Assembly: GCA_902783785.1 (NCBI GenBank)
Contig: CACZSH010000008.1
Span: 1-58,832 of the forward strand
Length of the DNA: 58,832 bases
Direction of reading: 5' to 3'
DNA from: an uncultured bacterium
GTDB taxonomy: Bacteria; Cyanobacteriota; Vampirovibrionia; Gastranaerophilales; Gastranaerophilaceae
Shown here: positions 44,096 to 51,660 of the stretch, piece by piece
Position numbering within the stretch: the stretch's first letter is position 1
Layout: every line of letters starts with the position of its first letter
Translations under genes and position numbers: made by a program
The notes under the pieces: model-generated
What the model was told of the DNA's origin: nothing
Databases searched by the model: none
Seen by the model: the letters and a program-made list of their open reading frames with translations, nothing else

Positions 44096-45613
44096 TTATT
44101 TAACAAATGTATTTTTAAACGCTTCGAGATTTTTTGTTAAATCTTTTTTGTCTTCATCTGTTAATGCTTCACCTCTGTTCAATTTTTCAATTAATTGAGG
44201 CATATTTGCTGAGTAGTAATCAAACCAATCTTTTTTGAATTGGCTGATATCTTTATTTTCAATATCATCAAGCATTCCTTCATTAGCTGCATATAATATA
44301 CTTACTTGTTGTGCAACACTTAAAGGCATATATTGAGGTTGTTTTAGTACTTCTGTTAATTTTTGACCTCTTAATAATTGTTTTTTGGTTGCAGGGTCTA
44401 AGTCAGATGCAAATTGAGCGAATGCTTCTAATTCTCTGAATTGTGCTAAGTCAAGTCTTAACTTGCCTGCTACTTGTTTAATAGCTTTTGTTTGTGCTGC
44501 ACCGCCTACACGTGATACTGAAATACCGGCGTTGATTGCAGGTCTTACACCAGAGTTAAACAAGTTTGATTCTAAGAAAATTTGTCCGTCTGTAATTGAA
44601 ATTACGTTTGTAGGGATGTATGCTGATACGTCGCCTGCTTGTGTTTCAATAATTGGTAAAGCTGTAATACTGCCGCTTCCAAATTTTTCATTTAATTTTA
44701 CAGCACGTTCAAGTAATCTTGAGTGTAAGTAGAATACGTCCCCAGGATAAGCTTCACGTCCTGGTGGTCTTCTTAATAACAAACTCATTGCACGATAAGC
44801 TTGAGCTTGTTTTGTTAAATCATCATATATGATTAAAACGTGTTTTCCTTGTTCTAAGAAACCTTCAGCAATCGCTACACCTGAGAATGGCGCAATGTAT
44901 TGTAAAGGAGCAGCATCATTAGCTGTTGCTGAAACTATTATTGTATAATCCATAGCTCCATGGTTTTCTAATGTTTTAGCTAATTGTGCAACTGTTGATG
45001 CTTTTTGTCCGATTGCAACATATATACAAATAACATCTTGACCTTTTTGGTTGATGATTGTATCTATAGCGATAGCAGTTTTACCTGTTTGTCTATCACC
45101 AATAATAAGTTCACGTTGACCACGTCCAATTGGTGTTAGAGCATCAATTGCTGTTAAACCTGTTTGTAAAGGTTGATGTACAGATTTTCTTGCAACGATA
45201 CCTGGTGCAACTTTTTCTATTGGTAAAGTTCTATCTGAACTTATTTCACCTTTTCCATCAAGAGGAGCACCTGTTGGGCTTACTATTCTTCCGATTAAGC
45301 CTTCACCTACAGGCGCAGATGCAATTCTGCCTGTAGTCTTAACTGTCATACCTTCTTTGATGTGTTGATAATCACCTAAAATTACAACCCCAACATTGTC
45401 TTCTTCTAAGTTTAATGCTATACCCAAGGTTCCTTTTCCGTCTTGGAATTCTACAAGTTCGTTTGACATTACATTTCTTAGTCCGTACAATCTCGCAATA
45501 CCGTCACCAATTTCAAGTACGGTACCAACATTAGAGATTTCTGTAACAGAATCGTAATTTTCTACTTTTGTTTTGATGATTGATGTTATTTCATCAGGAT
45601 TAATTACTGCCAT
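44096..45613 (-). CDS. atpA: ATP synthase alpha subunit
   Basis: Non-catalytic nucleotide-binding subunit of F1. P-loop GDRQTGKT at 172-179, with KAPGI-type [36 protein letters not shown] (ends RPPGREA and SRLLER) and [17 protein letters not shown]. 505 residues, full length. It lies between delta and gamma, and the beta subunit gene is absent from the window, as in cyanobacteria, where beta and epsilon form a second operon. Confidence 0.97.
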   Translation of the reverse strand: MAVINPDEITSIIKTKVENYDSVTEISNVGTVLEIGDGIARLYGLRNVMSNELVEFQDGKGTLGIALNLEEDNVGVVILGDYQHIKEGMTVKTTGRIASAPVGEGLIGRIVSPTGAPLDGKGEISSDRTLPIEKVAPGIVARKSVHQPLQTGLTAIDALTPIGRGQRELIIGDRQTGKTAIAIDTIINQKGQDVICIYVAIGQKASTVAQLAKTLENHGAMDYTIIVSATANDAAPLQYIAPFSGVAIAEGFLEQGKHVLIIYDDLTKQAQAYRAMSLLLRRPPGREAYPGDVFYLHSRLLERAVKLNEKFGSGSITALPIIETQAGDVSAYIPTNVISITDGQIFLESNLFNSGVRPAINAGISVSRVGGAAQTKAIKQVAGKLRLDLAQFRELEAFAQFASDLDPATKKQLLRGQKLTEVLKQPQYMPLSVAQQVSILYAANEGMLDDIENKDISQFKKDWFDYYSANMPQLIEKLNRGEALTDEDKKDLTKNLEAFKNTFVK

Positions 45614-45623
45614 TTTCTACCTC

Positions 45624-46181
45624 TTATTTTATCATTTCTTTACTTAAATTATCTATTTTGTGTCTTAGCGAATTATCTATAACGCTATCGCCAATTTTAA
45701 TTATTAAACCTGCTATAATTTCCGGATCTTGTTCAAAGTTAATTATTACAGATTTCTTTAATTTTTCTTCAAGTTTTCTTTGTAGTCGTTCTTTTGCTTC
45801 TTGTTTCATTTCTATAGCCGAAACTACATTCACTCTTTCCAAACCTTTAATTAAGTCAAGTTCTTGTTCATAAGCAAGAACTATATATTTAAAAGCTGAA
45901 AATCTACTTTTATCTATCAATACTTTTACAAAATTTTTAACAGTTGCACTTATTTTATTTGAAAAAATTTGTTCAACAATATCTTTTTTATCATCTATTC
46001 CTACAACAGGATTTGATAGAACTTCATTTAAATCTTGTGATATTTTTAGAGTATCACTTATTGTTTTTAAGTCATTCAAAATATCTTCTGAAGAAATTAT
46101 GCCTGCATTTTGTAATTCAATCAATGCTTTTGCATATCTCTTTGATACTATTAAAAATTTATTTTGTGCTAATTCTGTCAT
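45624..46181 (-). CDS. atpH: ATP synthase delta subunit
   Basis: Peripheral-stalk subunit joining b/b' to the top of F1. Helical 185-residue protein with ISKRYAKAL-like VSKRYAKALIEL, KNFVKVLIDKSRFS, and the C-terminal PEIIAGLIIKIGDSVIDNSLRHKIDNL (ends PEIIAGL and HKIDNL), all typical. It directly abuts b upstream. Confidence 0.93.
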   Translation of the reverse strand: MTELAQNKFLIVSKRYAKALIELQNAGIISSEDILNDLKTISDTLKISQDLNEVLSNPVVGIDDKKDIVEQIFSNKISATVKNFVKVLIDKSRFSAFKYIVLAYEQELDLIKGLERVNVVSAIEMKQEAKERLQRKLEEKLKKSVIINFEQDPEIIAGLIIKIGDSVIDNSLRHKIDNLSKEMIK

Positions 46182-46690
46182 TATAAATTTAACCCGTCTA
46201 AATTATCTATACTTTCGTTTATGTATTTATCGTGTAACGCTTCGTTATTAACAAGCGTATTTTTGATATGTGTTTCTGCAGTTTTTAATGAAGCTAAAGA
46301 AGCTTTTTTCATTAATTTTGTATATAAAACTTTTTCTTCTGCTTCAATTATTTTTTCAGCATTTTTCTTTATATTTTCTACTTGTTTTTGAGTGTCTTCC
46401 GAAATTTTTTCGCTCAATTTTTTTGCAGTAGAACCTGCATCCTGCAATATGGTTTCAACTTCTTCATTTACGTGTTTTACTTTTTCTTCCGCACTAACAA
46501 GGTTTGCTTCAGCTTCTGATTTTGCTGTTTTTGAATCTTCTATCATCTTTTTTATTTTTTCTTGTATTCCTGCAATTATTACACTTACATCAATTTTTTT
46601 ACATATGTAAGCCAATATAGCTATGAAAATTACAAAGTTAAATGTATTTGAATGGATTATTAATTCCCAAAATTTTATCAAATTTTCCAT
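46181..46690 (-). CDS. atpF: ATP synthase b subunit
   Basis: One membrane span (TFNVFVIFIAILAYI-like, about 17-30) and a long charged coiled coil (about 35-140). 169 residues. With the preceding b' gene it should form the heterodimeric stalk found in cyanobacteria and plastids rather than the b2 homodimer of E. coli. Confidence 0.9.
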   Translation of the reverse strand: MENLIKFWELIIHSNTFNFVIFIAILAYICKKIDVSVIIAGIQEKIKKMIEDSKTAKSEAEANLVSAEEKVKHVNEEVETILQDAGSTAKKLSEKISEDTQKQVENIKKNAEKIIEAEEKVLYTKLMKKASLASLKTAETHIKNTLVNNEALHDKYINESIDNLDGLNL

Positions 46691-46695
46691 TTATT

Positions 46696-47169
46696 TTATC
46701 CTTCTTGCATAATCTTATTTACTGCTTCTTCATCAATTGAGTCTATATTTGAAGTTTCTCCCAATATTTTTGATGAAATTGTTTCTGCAATACCTTTGAT
46801 ATGCTGTTTTAATTCGTTTGAAACATTGTTTGAAGTATTTGTTAAAGATTCTTTTTTTGCTTTAATATCTTCATTTGCAACATTTTTTGCATTAGCACAC
46901 ATTTCAGATTTCTCAGCTTTTGCTTTGTCTGTAATTTCTACCATTACTTTTCTTGCGTCAGTATTTGCTTTTGCTAATCTATCTGCTCTGTCTTTTATCA
47001 GATTTGTTGCTTTTTGGTTTGCTTTATCAGCTTCATCATAATTATCGTCAACAAATTTCTTTCTTTGTTCTACAATTTTTGCCAACGGATTGTACATAAT
47101 TATGTTCATTAATATTGCAAATACAATAAAACTTATTCCTGATACTAAAAATGTTGCGTTAAATTCCAT
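46696..47169 (-). CDS. atpF': ATP synthase b' subunit
   Basis: 157 residues: a membrane span (FLVSGISFIVFAILMNIIMYNP, ends FLVSGI and MYNP), the short PLAKIVEQRKKFVDDNYDEA turn and a coiled coil. Sequence differs from the adjacent b gene but the plan is the same, so it is the b' partner. The c-b'-b order is typical of cyanobacteria and their relatives. SD AAGGA precedes the ATG. Confidence 0.9.
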   Translation of the reverse strand: MEFNATFLVSGISFIVFAILMNIIMYNPLAKIVEQRKKFVDDNYDEADKANQKATNLIKDRADRLAKANTDARKVMVEITDKAKAEKSEMCANAKNVANEDIKAKKESLTNTSNNVSNELKQHIKGIAETISSKILGETSNIDSIDEEAVNKIMQEG

Positions 47170-47189
47170 ATCTTAATCCTTGTTAATGT

Positions 47190-47212
47190 GGGCTGTAATA
47201 AAATTACAGCCC
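47190..47212 (-). promoter_or_regulatory. Intercistronic hairpin between c and b' genes
   Basis: A perfect 9-bp stem (GGGCTGTAA 47190-47198 with TTACAGCCC 47204-47212) and a 5-base loop, in the 55-base gap after the c-subunit gene. No T-run follows on the transcribed strand, so it is probably an mRNA-stabilising or attenuating hairpin that raises c-subunit output. Confidence 0.65.
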
Positions 47213-47224
47213 TTAATCTTTATG

Positions 47225-47470
47225 TTAGCCTATCATACCTACTAATTTCATAGCGATAAATAAAGCATACAATGCGCAAGCTTCTGATAAAGCAGCACCC
47301 ATTAGGAAGAAACCTACAGCTTTACCGGCAATTTCTGGTTGTCTTGAAATACCTTCGATTAAACCTTTTGTTGCAATACCAATACCTAACCCTGCACCTA
47401 CTGCACCAAAACCGATTGCAATACCTGCACCTAATTGTGCTAATTCTGAAATTGTTTGTACGTCTGCCAT
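47225..47470 (-). CDS. atpE: ATP synthase c subunit
   Basis: Two-helix proteolipid of 81 residues. Loop ISRQPE at 41-46, and the ion-binding Glu63 in LSEACALY. The Gln that binds Na+ in helix 1 of Na+-type rings is replaced by Ile30, and the residue after Glu63 is Ala, not Ser. This points to H+ coupling. A strong AAAGGAG Shine-Dalgarno fits high expression. SD strength and the downstream hairpin fit a ring needing many copies. Confidence 0.95.
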   Translation of the reverse strand: MADVQTISELAQLGAGIAIGFGAVGAGLGIGIATKGLIEGISRQPEIAGKAVGFFLMGAALSEACALYALFIAMKLVGMIG

Positions 47471-47520
47471 TTTTTTTCTCCTTTTATTTTTTCTATACTT
47501 TGTTTTATTTAACCTAAAAC

Positions 47521-48204
47521 TTACTCTTCATTTACTGCCATCGAAATATACGCAATTGTTAGCATCATAAATACTAATGCTTGTACAAATGCTACAAATA
47601 CTTCAAAAAACATTATTGGTAACGGTAAGAAATATGCACATAAACTTAGCAATACTCCTACCAAAACTTCTCCTACAAATATGTTACAAAATAGACGAAG
47701 AGCCAAACTGAACGGTCTTGTAATCATATCCAATAAGTCTATTAAGAACATTACTATTCCAGGGAAACTCAATCCATGGTAGAAGAAATGTATGCCTTTT
47801 TCTTTTATACCAACAGCTAAATAATATATCAGAACGATTATTGCCATAGCTGCTGTCATGTTGATGTCATTTGTCGGAGATGCTAATTCACCTTGTTTCA
47901 AATGAATTAATTTCCATGGAAGCTGTCCCATTAAATTCGCTGTAACAATAAATAAAAATAAAGATGCAACAATAGGAATATGTTTTCTCCCTTGTTCTCC
48001 TATCATTGAATCAGTTAAGTTCCAGAAAAAACCCATAATACTCTCACAAAATGCTTGTAATTTTGTAGGTATTATTGATAATTTTCTTGTTGCTACCACA
48101 GCTATAACTAAAACAAATACCATGGCAATCCACATGGTCAAAATCGTATCCATATTGAATGTGTAATTGCCTATATTTGCTATCCAATGTCCTTCTGTAC
48201 TCAT
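47521..48204 (-). CDS. atpB: ATP synthase a subunit
   Basis: Membrane subunit with the half-channels. The essential Arg is Arg170 in ITRPFSLALRLFCNIFVGEV; the FLFIVTANLMGQLP segment and a C-terminal ALVFMMLTIAYI helix are also characteristic. 227 residues. First gene of the operon with a promoter in front; no atpI is found between it and birA. SD AGAGGA precedes the ATG. Confidence 0.95.
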   Translation of the reverse strand: MSTEGHWIANIGNYTFNMDTILTMWIAMVFVLVIAVVATRKLSIIPTKLQAFCESIMGFFWNLTDSMIGEQGRKHIPIVASLFLFIVTANLMGQLPWKLIHLKQGELASPTNDINMTAAMAIIVLIYYLAVGIKEKGIHFFYHGLSFPGIVMFLIDLLDMITRPFSLALRLFCNIFVGEVLVGVLLSLCAYFLPLPIMFFEVFVAFVQALVFMMLTIAYISMAVNEE

Positions 48205-48228
48205 AAGCCATCCTCTTATTTATTTTTT

Positions 48229-48257
48229 ATTATATGTTGCTAAAAAAAAAAATGCAA
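48229..48257 (-). promoter_or_regulatory. ATP synthase operon promoter
   Basis: Minus strand: TTGCAT at 48257-48252, exactly 17 bases, TATAAT at 48234-48229. The leader of about 20 bases contains AGAGGA. Confidence 0.75.
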
Positions 48258-48268
48258 AATTTTTTTGT

Positions 48269-48283
48269 TATAATATTTCCATG
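48269..48283 (+). promoter_or_regulatory. -10 box with leaderless birA start
   Basis: TATAAT at 48269-48274, 6 bases, ATG at 48281. No Shine-Dalgarno. The -35 position is a poly-A tract, overlapping the -35 of the divergent ATP synthase promoter. Confidence 0.6.
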
Positions 48284-49000
48284 GCTATTTTTTCTTTTGA
48301 AAAGTTGGATTCAACAAATTTATATTTAAAACAAAATTTTGAAAAATATAATAATTTTGATATTATTCTTGCGCATGCTCAAACAGGTGGTTATGGCCGT
48401 TTTAAAAGAGAGTGGATAGACTTGGGAAAAGAGAATATTTTTATGAGTATTTGTCTTAAATTTGACAAATTTACAGATAATTTGCTTTCGATTTCTCAGT
48501 ATGCTGCACTTATACTAGCTGAAACATTTGATAAATATTCTGTTACTCCTATTATTAAGTGGCCAAATGATATTTTAGTTAATTCTAGAAAAATTGCGGG
48601 TATCCTTGCTGAATCAGTTTTTGAAAATTCGAAATTTATCGGTATTGTGTTAGGTTTGGGGATTAATTTACATGCAAATAAAAATGATTTTTCTGCTATT
48701 AATCAATCTGCAACTGCTTTAGATATTGAATATGGTAAAAAAGTTGATAAATTAGCTTTTATTGAGGACTATATGAATCTTTTTGAAGCAAATTATTCAA
48801 ATTTTATTAACTTTGGTTTTTCTTTTTACAAACATGACTATGTATCTTATCTTAATTCTATTGATAAAGTTGTTACAATTACAAATAACGAAAATACTAT
48901 AACCGGTGTTGTTAAAGGTGTATCTGATAATGGGATGCTTCTTTTATGTATTGACAATATAATAAAAGAAATATCTGCAGGAGATATTTCTTTTATTTAA
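48281..49000 (+). CDS. birA: Biotin-[acetyl-CoA carboxylase] ligase (catalytic domain only)
   Basis: Transfers biotin to acyl-CoA carboxylase carrier proteins. From the ATG at 48281 (MAIFSFEKLDSTNLYLK) the product is 239 residues; the upstream in-frame start at 48167 lies within atpB and would add 38 unrelated residues. The biotinyl-AMP loop GGYGRFKREW, KWPNDI and KIAGILAES are seen. There is no N-terminal HTH, so it does not repress biotin genes as E. coli BirA does. Confidence 0.9.
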   Translation: MAIFSFEKLDSTNLYLKQNFEKYNNFDIILAHAQTGGYGRFKREWIDLGKENIFMSICLKFDKFTDNLLSISQYAALILAETFDKYSVTPIIKWPNDILVNSRKIAGILAESVFENSKFIGIVLGLGINLHANKNDFSAINQSATALDIEYGKKVDKLAFIEDYMNLFEANYSNFINFGFSFYKHDYVSYLNSIDKVVTITNNENTITGVVKGVSDNGMLLLCIDNIIKEISAGDISFI

Positions 49001-49017
49001 AAATATTCTTTCTAATA

Positions 49018-49686
49018 TTAAAAATCAACTTGATCTCTTGTTTCAAGATATTCTCTTACAAAATTTAGCGCAGATTGAACAATACGAGTTATTCTTGAAG
49101 AAGAAAGGCCAACTTGTCTGGCGATATCTTTAACTTGCATGTTTCTGTAAAAACGATATTCAACAATTGTTCTGTCTTTTTGTGGAAGTTGTGCAATTGC
49201 TTCCTTTATCATTCTTCCCATTTCAGTGATTTCTGCAGCTTCATCTGGCATTGCTTTAGTATCTTTTACGAAGTCGAAAGGGGAATCGTTATCCGAGTTT
49301 GCCATAGCTAAAGAATCAATGGAAAGAATCGTTTCATAAACAGCTTCTCTTACTTTTGAAGGTGTTACATTCATTTCACCATCTTCGCCTTCAGTGAATT
49401 CTTCTCCTTCTTCACCTTCTTTTTTATGTTTTAGCGAATACCATTTGTAACGATTTCTTAATTCATTTCTTATTGCCCATCTTACAGCAGTTCCAATATA
49501 GGCTGAATTATATTTTTCTAATTGTTCTTCTGTCTTATTCTTTATCATTGTTTGAACAGCAATAATACCAATGCTCACAAGTTCCTCATATTCTACCATG
49601 TGAGTAGGTATTCTTCTATGTTCAATTTTTGCAACTTTTTGAACAATATCTATGTATTCTTTTATTCGTTCGTTACTTTGTATCAT
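49018..49686 (-). CDS. FliA/WhiG-like sigma-70 family sigma factor
   Basis: 222 residues. Region 2 is VEYEELVSIGIIAVQTMI ... AYIGTAVRWAIRNELRNRYKW; region 4 is LPQKDRTIVEYRFYRNMQVKDIARQVGLSSSRITRI (ends LPQKDRTIVEYRF and SSSRITRI). The acidic EGEEGEEFTEGEDGE stretch lies in the linker. FliA-like by size and spacing, though a general-stress sigma factor cannot be excluded. It follows the FlhB gene after 25 bases in the same direction, a pairing typical of flagellar loci. No anti-sigma FlgM is seen. Confidence 0.78.
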   Translation of the reverse strand: MIQSNERIKEYIDIVQKVAKIEHRRIPTHMVEYEELVSIGIIAVQTMIKNKTEEQLEKYNSAYIGTAVRWAIRNELRNRYKWYSLKHKKEGEEGEEFTEGEDGEMNVTPSKVREAVYETILSIDSLAMANSDNDSPFDFVKDTKAMPDEAAEITEMGRMIKEAIAQLPQKDRTIVEYRFYRNMQVKDIARQVGLSSSRITRIVQSALNFVREYLETRDQVDF

Positions 49687-49711
49687 TAAGAGCTCTATTA
49701 AAAAATTTACA

Positions 49712-50773
49712 CTAACGTCTTGTTTTTCTTAAATTATATACAAAAAGTAAAATTTCTGCAACTGCCTTGTATAACTCAGGTGGTATAAGCTGATTAACTT
49801 CAACCATCCGGTACAATGCTCTTGCTACAGGCGCATTGTCTATTACCGGTACTTGATTTTCTTCTGCTATTTGTATAATTTGTCTTGCTATTAACTCAGA
49901 ACCTTTTGCTGTTAACATCGGCGAATCCATTGTTTCTTGATCATATTTTAGTGCACATGCAACATGTAGTGGATTACGAACTACAAAATCGGCTTCCGGT
50001 ACACTATCCATCATCCCTCTTCTTAGCATTTGCATACGTCTTTGTCTTAGTGCTGCTTTGACATTTGGGTCGCCTTCTGTATTTTTATATTCATCCTTTA
50101 TTTCTTTAAATGACATCTTTTGGTCTTTTAAAAATTTCCACTTAGTCATGCCGTAGTCTGCTGCGGCTATTACTAAGAATGCAATGCATGCTTTTGTGAT
50201 AAAATCTGTCATTAATTTCCCAAATTCTATCATTACTGCAAAGTTATTATCTATTTCCGCTAACTGCAAAATTGTTGGTAAATGCTGTGAATATACCATC
50301 CAGCCTATATATCCTAAAATAAGTACTTTTACAATATTTTTTACAAGCTCGAATGCAGTTTTTACGCTTATTAAATTTTTAAAATATTTTGTGGGATTTA
50401 ATTTGTCCAATTTTGGTATTAATGGCGCAGTTGCAATAAGTGGCCCAACTTGGATAAAATCTGATAGTATTGCTATAAGCCAAGCAACAAATAATATAGG
50501 ACCAATTATGAGTACGGTAGGTATTGTTGCCATTGTTAGTGCGTACATAGTTCCTATTACATCTAAATTCGCATTTGGTATTTGTTCATACAGTAGAACA
50601 TATAACTTAGTTATTTGATGCCATATAAACGGAGCTAATGCATTTATTGCCGAAAACATTACAAGAAGTGAAAGTGCAGTTGAAAAGTCTTTAGATTTAA
50701 CAACTTGTCCTTCTTGTCTTGCTTTTTTCAATTTCTGCGGTGTAGCATCAAACTGCTTATCTTCATCACCCAT
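49712..50773 (-). CDS. flhB: FlhB-type export-gate protein with variant NPLH site
   Basis: 353 residues. The N-terminus has the FlhB signature (EDKQFDATPQKLKKARQEGQV), then four membrane spans (about 36-52, 73-104, 140-162, 185-208), a basic linker (RQRRMQMLRRGMM), and the cytoplasmic domain. The autocleavage motif is NPLH at 267-270 instead of NPTH; the scissile Asn-Pro is kept. ALKYD, AKGSELIARQI, PVIDNAPVARALYR and LIPPELYKAVAEILLFVY complete the family pattern. FlhB switches flagellar export from rod/hook to filament substrates. No fliPQR or other flagellar structural gene is near; a free FlhA_C gene lies at 17.5 kb. SD AAAGGA precedes the ATG. Confidence 0.93.
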   Translation of the reverse strand: MGDEDKQFDATPQKLKKARQEGQVVKSKDFSTALSLLVMFSAINALAPFIWHQITKLYVLLYEQIPNANLDVIGTMYALTMATIPTVLIIGPILFVAWLIAILSDFIQVGPLIATAPLIPKLDKLNPTKYFKNLISVKTAFELVKNIVKVLILGYIGWMVYSQHLPTILQLAEIDNNFAVMIEFGKLMTDFITKACIAFLVIAAADYGMTKWKFLKDQKMSFKEIKDEYKNTEGDPNVKAALRQRRMQMLRRGMMDSVPEADFVVRNPLHVACALKYDQETMDSPMLTAKGSELIARQIIQIAEENQVPVIDNAPVARALYRMVEVNQLIPPELYKAVAEILLFVYNLRKTRR

Positions 50774-50814
50774 TATGATTTCCTTTAGTTGGTTATTTAT
50801 ATATTAATTAAAAT

Positions 50815-50848
50815 AAAGAATCCTTTCAAGTTAATGAAAGGATTCTTT
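50815..50848 (-). terminator. Terminator-like hairpin after deoC
   Basis: A perfect 14-bp stem (AAAGAATCCTTTCA and TGAAAGGATTCTTT) with a 6-base loop, between the stop of deoC and the start of flhB. Read on the minus strand it is followed by ATTTTAATT. Probable terminator separating the two genes. Confidence 0.75.
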
Positions 50849-50869
50849 AAAAAATTGTTTGTTGATATA

Positions 50870-51523
50870 TTATTCAGATACAATTTTAATGCCTGAACTT
50901 GTACCAATTCTGTCAGCACCGGCTTCAATAACTGCAAGTGCATCTGCTTTAGAGCGAACTCCACCTGAAGCCTTTACCATCATTCCGTGTGATGCTACTT
51001 TGTCATGCATTATTTTTACATCTTCCGGTTTTGCTCCAACACCACCTTTTACAAATCCTGTTGAAGTTTTAACTAAATCAGCTTTAGCTTCTATGCATAA
51101 ATCACATGCTTTAGCGATTTCTTCTTTTGTTAATAAGTCTGTTTCTAAAATTACTTTTAATAAAGTTTGTCCGCATGCTTCTTTCACTGTTTTTATATCT
51201 TTTACAATGTAGTCATAATCTTTACTTTTCATTGCTGTTACGTTCATAACCATATCTATTTCATCAGCACCGTCTTCAATTGCTGTTTTAGCTTCAAATG
51301 CTGTTACTTCAGATTTGCTTGCCCCTAAAGGAAATCCTACTACTGTTACGATTTTTACACCTGAACCTTCTAAGTGTTCTTTTGCCAATGATACATATGC
51401 AGGATTTACGCATACGCCCAAAAATTTGTGTTCTTTCGCTTCTTCAAATAATTTGATTAAATCATCTTTTGTTGCATCTTGTTTTAATAATGTGTGTTCT
51501 ACGTATTCATTAAGTGGTTTCAT
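50870..51523 (-). CDS. deoC: Deoxyribose-phosphate aldolase
   Basis: Class I aldolase splitting 2-deoxyribose 5-phosphate. VVGFPLGASKSEVTAFEAK, DGADEIDMVMNV, LKVILETDLLT, LVKTSTGF with the Schiff-base Lys, and VKASGGVRS are all seen. 217 residues, the short bacterial form. It completes the pathway from DeoB's product, though the genes are not adjacent. Its promoter was not resolved. Confidence 0.95.
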   Translation of the reverse strand: MKPLNEYVEHTLLKQDATKDDLIKLFEEAKEHKFLGVCVNPAYVSLAKEHLEGSGVKIVTVVGFPLGASKSEVTAFEAKTAIEDGADEIDMVMNVTAMKSKDYDYIVKDIKTVKEACGQTLLKVILETDLLTKEEIAKACDLCIEAKADLVKTSTGFVKGGVGAKPEDVKIMHDKVASHGMMVKASGGVRSKADALAVIEAGADRIGTSSGIKIVSE

Positions 51524-51660
51524 CTATAACCGTCCTTTCCTTTATATTATTATTCTAATATAAATACTTTTTTTGTATTATTTTTGTTAATAAAACTTAT
51601 TATTATTGTTTTTTAACCATTTATTTGCTATATTTTTTATTATCTAAGAGGGTTATTTTT

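Noticed and set aside
48167-48280. Longer birA reading from 48167
   Set aside because: It would begin inside atpB on the other strand; FEKLDSTN is the family N-terminus and starts right after ATG 48281.
49712-50773. FlhB homologue as part of a virulence type III secretion system
   Set aside because: No SctN, SctC, SctJ, needle or effector gene is in the window, and its neighbour is a FliA-like sigma factor.
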